Source of the DNA: Rhodospirillaceae bacterium
Lineage (GTDB): Bacteria; Pseudomonadota; Alphaproteobacteria; Rhodospirillales; Rhodospirillaceae
Reading direction: 5' to 3'
Assembly (NCBI GenBank): GCA_029243545.1
Contig: JAQWRV010000027.1
Location: 1 to 64,000 of the forward strand
DNA: 64,000 bases
A program made the position numbers and the translations under genes. How positions within the stretch are numbered: the stretch's first letter is position 1; each line of letters begins with the position of its first letter. Below the pieces are notes generated by a model. The model searched no databases. It saw nothing but the letters and a program-made list of their open reading frames with translations, and was not told the DNA's origin. Of the stretch, positions 61,362-64,000 are shown in pieces.

Positions 61362-62111
61362 TTAAACCAAATAGCCCTGGGCGACAGCCGGCCTTAGATC
61401 CTGCGGGACATCTGTACACAGGCTGCTGACGCCCCATTGTAAAAGTTTCTGCGCCTCACTCTCGTCATTGACGGTCCAGGCCATAACTTCGAAACCGGCA
61501 GCCACCATTGATGCGCAGTGATCCGCCTTGAGACGTTCAGCGTTAGGGCAAAGCATGGTTGCACCCAAGCTTTCAACGGCTTCTAGCCAATCCTCTGGAA
61601 GGAGTTCAAAACATAGACCGCGCGGCCACTCTGGTGCTTCCTCCCTAGCGGCGGCCAGCGTGACCCTAGAAAAGCTCGTGATGACAGGAGGTGGCACATC
61701 GTTGGGCCAACAGGACTTGGTGGTCTGCAGGGCAACTTTGGCGGTTTCCACTTCACGGCCCGGGTCTGGTTTAAGTTCGATATCAGCTTGTAGACCAAGG
61801 GTTATGAGCAGATCGATCGCTTCCTCCAGCGTAGGTATTACTTCGCCCGAGAAAGCGGGATCAAACCATGTTCCCGCATCTAAGCCACTAACGGATTCCA
61901 AAGTGCTTTCTGCCAATAGGCCATGACCATTGGTGGTGCGTTCCAGACCGGAGTCGTGAATGACTACTGGCCTGGAATCGAATGTCAGGGCTACGTCAAA
62001 TTCTACCGCTTTTACGGCGACTGCTGCAGCGGCCCGGAATGAGGCCAGAGTATTTTCTGGCGCTAGTCTGGGCGCACCGCGATGGCCGACGACCCGAGGA
62101 AGAAGACCCAT
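61362..62111 (-). CDS. glycerophosphodiester phosphodiesterase
   Basis: 249 residues. VVGHRGAPRLAPENTLASFR holds the His-Arg-Gly motif; VEFDVALTFDSRPVVIHDSG has the Glu-x-Asp metal site and the second His; LERTTNGHG follows. It hydrolyses glycerophosphodiesters to glycerol 3-phosphate and an alcohol. No signal peptide is seen, so it is likely cytoplasmic (UgpQ-like). pnp is 24 bases upstream. Confidence 0.92.
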   Translation of the reverse strand: MGLLPRVVGHRGAPRLAPENTLASFRAAAAVAVKAVEFDVALTFDSRPVVIHDSGLERTTNGHGLLAESTLESVSGLDAGTWFDPAFSGEVIPTLEEAIDLLITLGLQADIELKPDPGREVETAKVALQTTKSCWPNDVPPPVITSFSRVTLAAAREEAPEWPRGLCFELLPEDWLEAVESLGATMLCPNAERLKADHCASMVAAGFEVMAWTVNDESEAQKLLQWGVSSLCTDVPQDLRPAVAQGYLV

Positions 62112-62135
62112 TACCTAAACTTCACTCGAAAAAGA

Positions 62136-64000
62136 TTAAGCCTCTGCCTCTGCAGGCTTACTCTCTTCCTTTTGGTCACTTTCCTTCCCGTCGATGTCTT
62201 CACCTGTGTCTTGATCGACGCGTTTCATTGACAGTTTGACCTTGCCGCGGTCGTCCACGGCCAGGCATTTCACTTTGACTATGTCGCCTTCTTTAACAAT
62301 GTCGGACACTTGATTAACGCGATACGGCGCAAGCTCCGAAATGTGAACTAAACCGTCGCGTTTCCCGAGGAAGTTAACGAAGGCGCCGAAGTCCATCAAC
62401 TTGACCACTTTACCCGTGTAAATCGTTCCGACTTCCGCCTCAGCGATGATGTCTCGGATGCGGCCCACAGCGTCGTCAGTAGCGGTTTGGTCCGATGAAG
62501 CAACTTTCACTGTACCGTCATCTTCGATATCGATCTTACAGCCCGTCTCTTCTTGAATCTCACGGATGACTTTGCCGCCGGTGCCGATGATGTCGCGGAT
62601 TTTGTCCTTGGGTACGGCCAGTGTGGTGATGCGTGGTGCATGCCCAGCAACTTGATCACGTGATGACGACAAGGCGCTGGTCATTTCACCTAGGATATGC
62701 AGGCGTCCGTCTTTAGCCTGTTTCAGCGCAATATCCATGATGTCGCTGGTGATGGACGTAATTTTGATGTCCATCTGTAAGGATGTGATTCCCTGATCCG
62801 TTCCAGCGACCTTGAAATCCATATCGCCAAGATGGTCTTCGTCACCAAGGATATCTGAAAGAATGGCGAAGTCGTCACCTTCTTTGATCAACCCCATGGC
62901 GATGCCAGCCACTGGCCGTAGTAAGGGCACACCACCGTCCATCAGAGCCAAAGACGTTCCGCAGACTGTCGCCATGGATGACGACCCATTGGATTCTGTG
63001 ATTTCGGAGACTACGCGTAAAGTGTAGGGAAAATCCTCTTTTGCTGGCAGCAAGGGCCGTATGGCACGCCATGCTAATTTGCCATGGCCGATTTCACGCC
63101 GTCCGGCACCGCCCATGCGACCTGTCTCACCGACGGAATAAGGCGGGAAGTTGTAATGCAGCATGAAGTGTTCGCGGTGTTCACCCTCAAGGGCATCAAT
63201 AATCTGTTCGTCCCGCCCGGTGCCAAGTGTCGCGGTCACGAGGGCTTGAGTTTCGCCACGGGTGAACAAGGCAGAACCGTGAGCGCGCGGTAACACACCA
63301 ACTTCGGCTTCGATTTGACGCACATCGACAGTCGTGCGTTCGTCAATCCGCTGACCAGTTTTCAAGATTTGGCCACGGACAATATTTTTCTCCATGGCCT
63401 TGAGAACTTTATCAGCAACAGCCAGCTCGGCATCATTCTCGCCCAGGCTTTCTATGGCCCTGGCCTTGGCACCTGAGATCGCATTTTGGCGATCCTGTTT
63501 GACTTTAATTTGATAGGCTGCGTCTATGTCACTGGCAAACGCTTTGAATTTCTCTTTGACGACTGAGATTTCAGCGGGAGGTTCAGCCAAATCAAATGGT
63601 TCTTTGGCACACATTTCAGCCAAGTCGATGATACCGGAAATGACCGTCTGCATTTGTTCATGACCATAGGTCACGGCGCCAAGCATGACCTCTTCTGACA
63701 GTTCATTGGCCTGGCTTTCGACCATTAGCACGCCTTCACGCGTGCCGGCGAGAACCAAATCCAATTCTGAATTAGCTACGCTATCCATAGCTGGATTGAG
63801 AATATATTGGTTGTCCTTGTAACCAATCCGGGCAGCGCCTATGGGGCCGAGAAACGGAATACCTGAAATTGTCAGCGCCGCAGAGGCTCCCACTAAAGCG
63901 ATGATATCGGGATCGTTTTCGAGGTCGTGGGACAGCACCGTACAGACTACTTGGGTCTCGTTGCGGTAACTCTCGTGAAACAGAGGCCGGAGTGGCCGGT
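62136..64000 (-). CDS. pnp: polynucleotide phosphorylase, 5' end beyond the window
   Basis: About 621 residues are present; the frame stays open to the right edge, reading [20 protein letters not shown] before the first in-frame ATG, so the true start is outside. Motifs: the first RNase PH core ([18 protein letters not shown]), the second core ([20 protein letters not shown]), a KH domain ([20 protein letters not shown]) and an S1 domain ([20 protein letters not shown]). It degrades RNA 3' to 5' by phosphorolysis in the degradosome. The acidic tail [14 protein letters not shown] is usual. Confidence 0.97.
   Translation of the reverse strand, partial: RPLRPLFHESYRNETQVVCTVLSHDLENDPDIIALVGASAALTISGIPFLGPIGAARIGYKDNQYILNPAMDSVANSELDLVLAGTREGVLMVESQANELSEEVMLGAVTYGHEQMQTVISGIIDLAEMCAKEPFDLAEPPAEISVVKEKFKAFASDIDAAYQIKVKQDRQNAISGAKARAIESLGENDAELAVADKVLKAMEKNIVRGQILKTGQRIDERTTVDVRQIEAEVGVLPRAHGSALFTRGETQALVTATLGTGRDEQIIDALEGEHREHFMLHYNFPPYSVGETGRMGGAGRREIGHGKLAWRAIRPLLPAKEDFPYTLRVVSEITESNGSSSMATVCGTSLALMDGGVPLLRPVAGIAMGLIKEGDDFAILSDILGDEDHLGDMDFKVAGTDQGITSLQMDIKITSITSDIMDIALKQAKDGRLHILGEMTSALSSSRDQVAGHAPRITTLAVPKDKIRDIIGTGGKVIREIQEETGCKIDIEDDGTVKVASSDQTATDDAVGRIRDIIAEAEVGTIYTGKVVKLMDFGAFVNFLGKRDGLVHISELAPYRVNQVSDIVKEGDIVKVKCLAVDDRGKVKLSMKRVDQDTGEDIDGKESDQKEESKPAEAEA

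Noticed and set aside
1-64000. CRISPR array, tRNA, rRNA, integrase or insertion sequence
   Set aside because: I saw no regular spaced repeats, no tRNA cloverleaf, no rRNA-like sequence and no transposase motifs anywhere in the window.

Overview
The window is a chromosomal segment of an alphaproteobacterium, probably of Rhodospirillales-like or marine type. This rests on gene order: DUF6489-mnmE, mnmG-rsmG-parA-parB with parS sites, DUF3576-leuS, lptE-holA, hisB-hisH-hisA-hisF-hisE-HIT, LppC/rsmI/yraN/gshB and pnp. DNA is moderately GC-rich and coding density is high. I saw no rRNA, tRNA, CRISPR array, transposase or integrase. Taxonomy below class level is inference.

Layout. 1-8.6 kb: tRNA-modification and chromosome-partition core (mnmE, mnmG, rsmG, parA, parB) with three parS palindromes lying on gene borders or inside rsmG, plus two transporters. 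8.6-21 kb: an accessory block with a histidine phosphatase, a copper ATPase and its chaperone, a hydrolase-fold protein with an odd active site, an orphan TRAP binding protein, a Sel1 protein, a Rieske oxygenase with an NTF2-like partner, a thioesterase/nitronate-monooxygenase/acyl-CoA-ligase operon, and a porin. 21-29 kb: DUF3576, leuS, lptE and holA, with a TPR-sulfotransferase and an exported VOC protein lodged between leuS and lptE. 29-34.3 kb: a second Rieske oxygenase, a secreted tannase/feruloyl-esterase family protein, another exported VOC protein and an outer-membrane protein, with two gene remnants. 34.3-42.8 kb: thiE-like, PLP homeostasis protein, L,D-transpeptidase, ribA, a response regulator, an XRE regulator and the histidine operon ending in a HIT protein. 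43-48.5 kb: a UbiD-type decarboxylase followed by two tandem paralogous flavin hydroxylases and a second TPR-sulfotransferase. 49-64 kb: mscS, gshB, a SirB1 protein, decayed yraN, rsmI, an LpoA-like lipoprotein, a SYLF protein, a UDP-glucuronate-decarboxylase-like enzyme, hldE, an extended panD, a long nitronate-monooxygenase-like protein, a glycerophosphodiesterase and the 5'-truncated pnp.

How the parts fit. The accessory genes look like catabolism of aromatic, esterified or nitro-type organic acids: secreted esterase, porins, binding protein, two Rieske oxygenases, UbiD decarboxylase, flavin hydroxylases, CoA ligase and thioesterase. The best candidate for an uncharacterised pathway is the UbiD plus twin-monooxygenase cassette at 42974-46893. 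The window also holds several decaying genes (EamA transporter, YraN, a GNAT acetyltransferase, an AAC(3)-like fragment, an unidentified fragment). Two reading frames look broken at homopolymer runs, so local sequence errors cannot be excluded.
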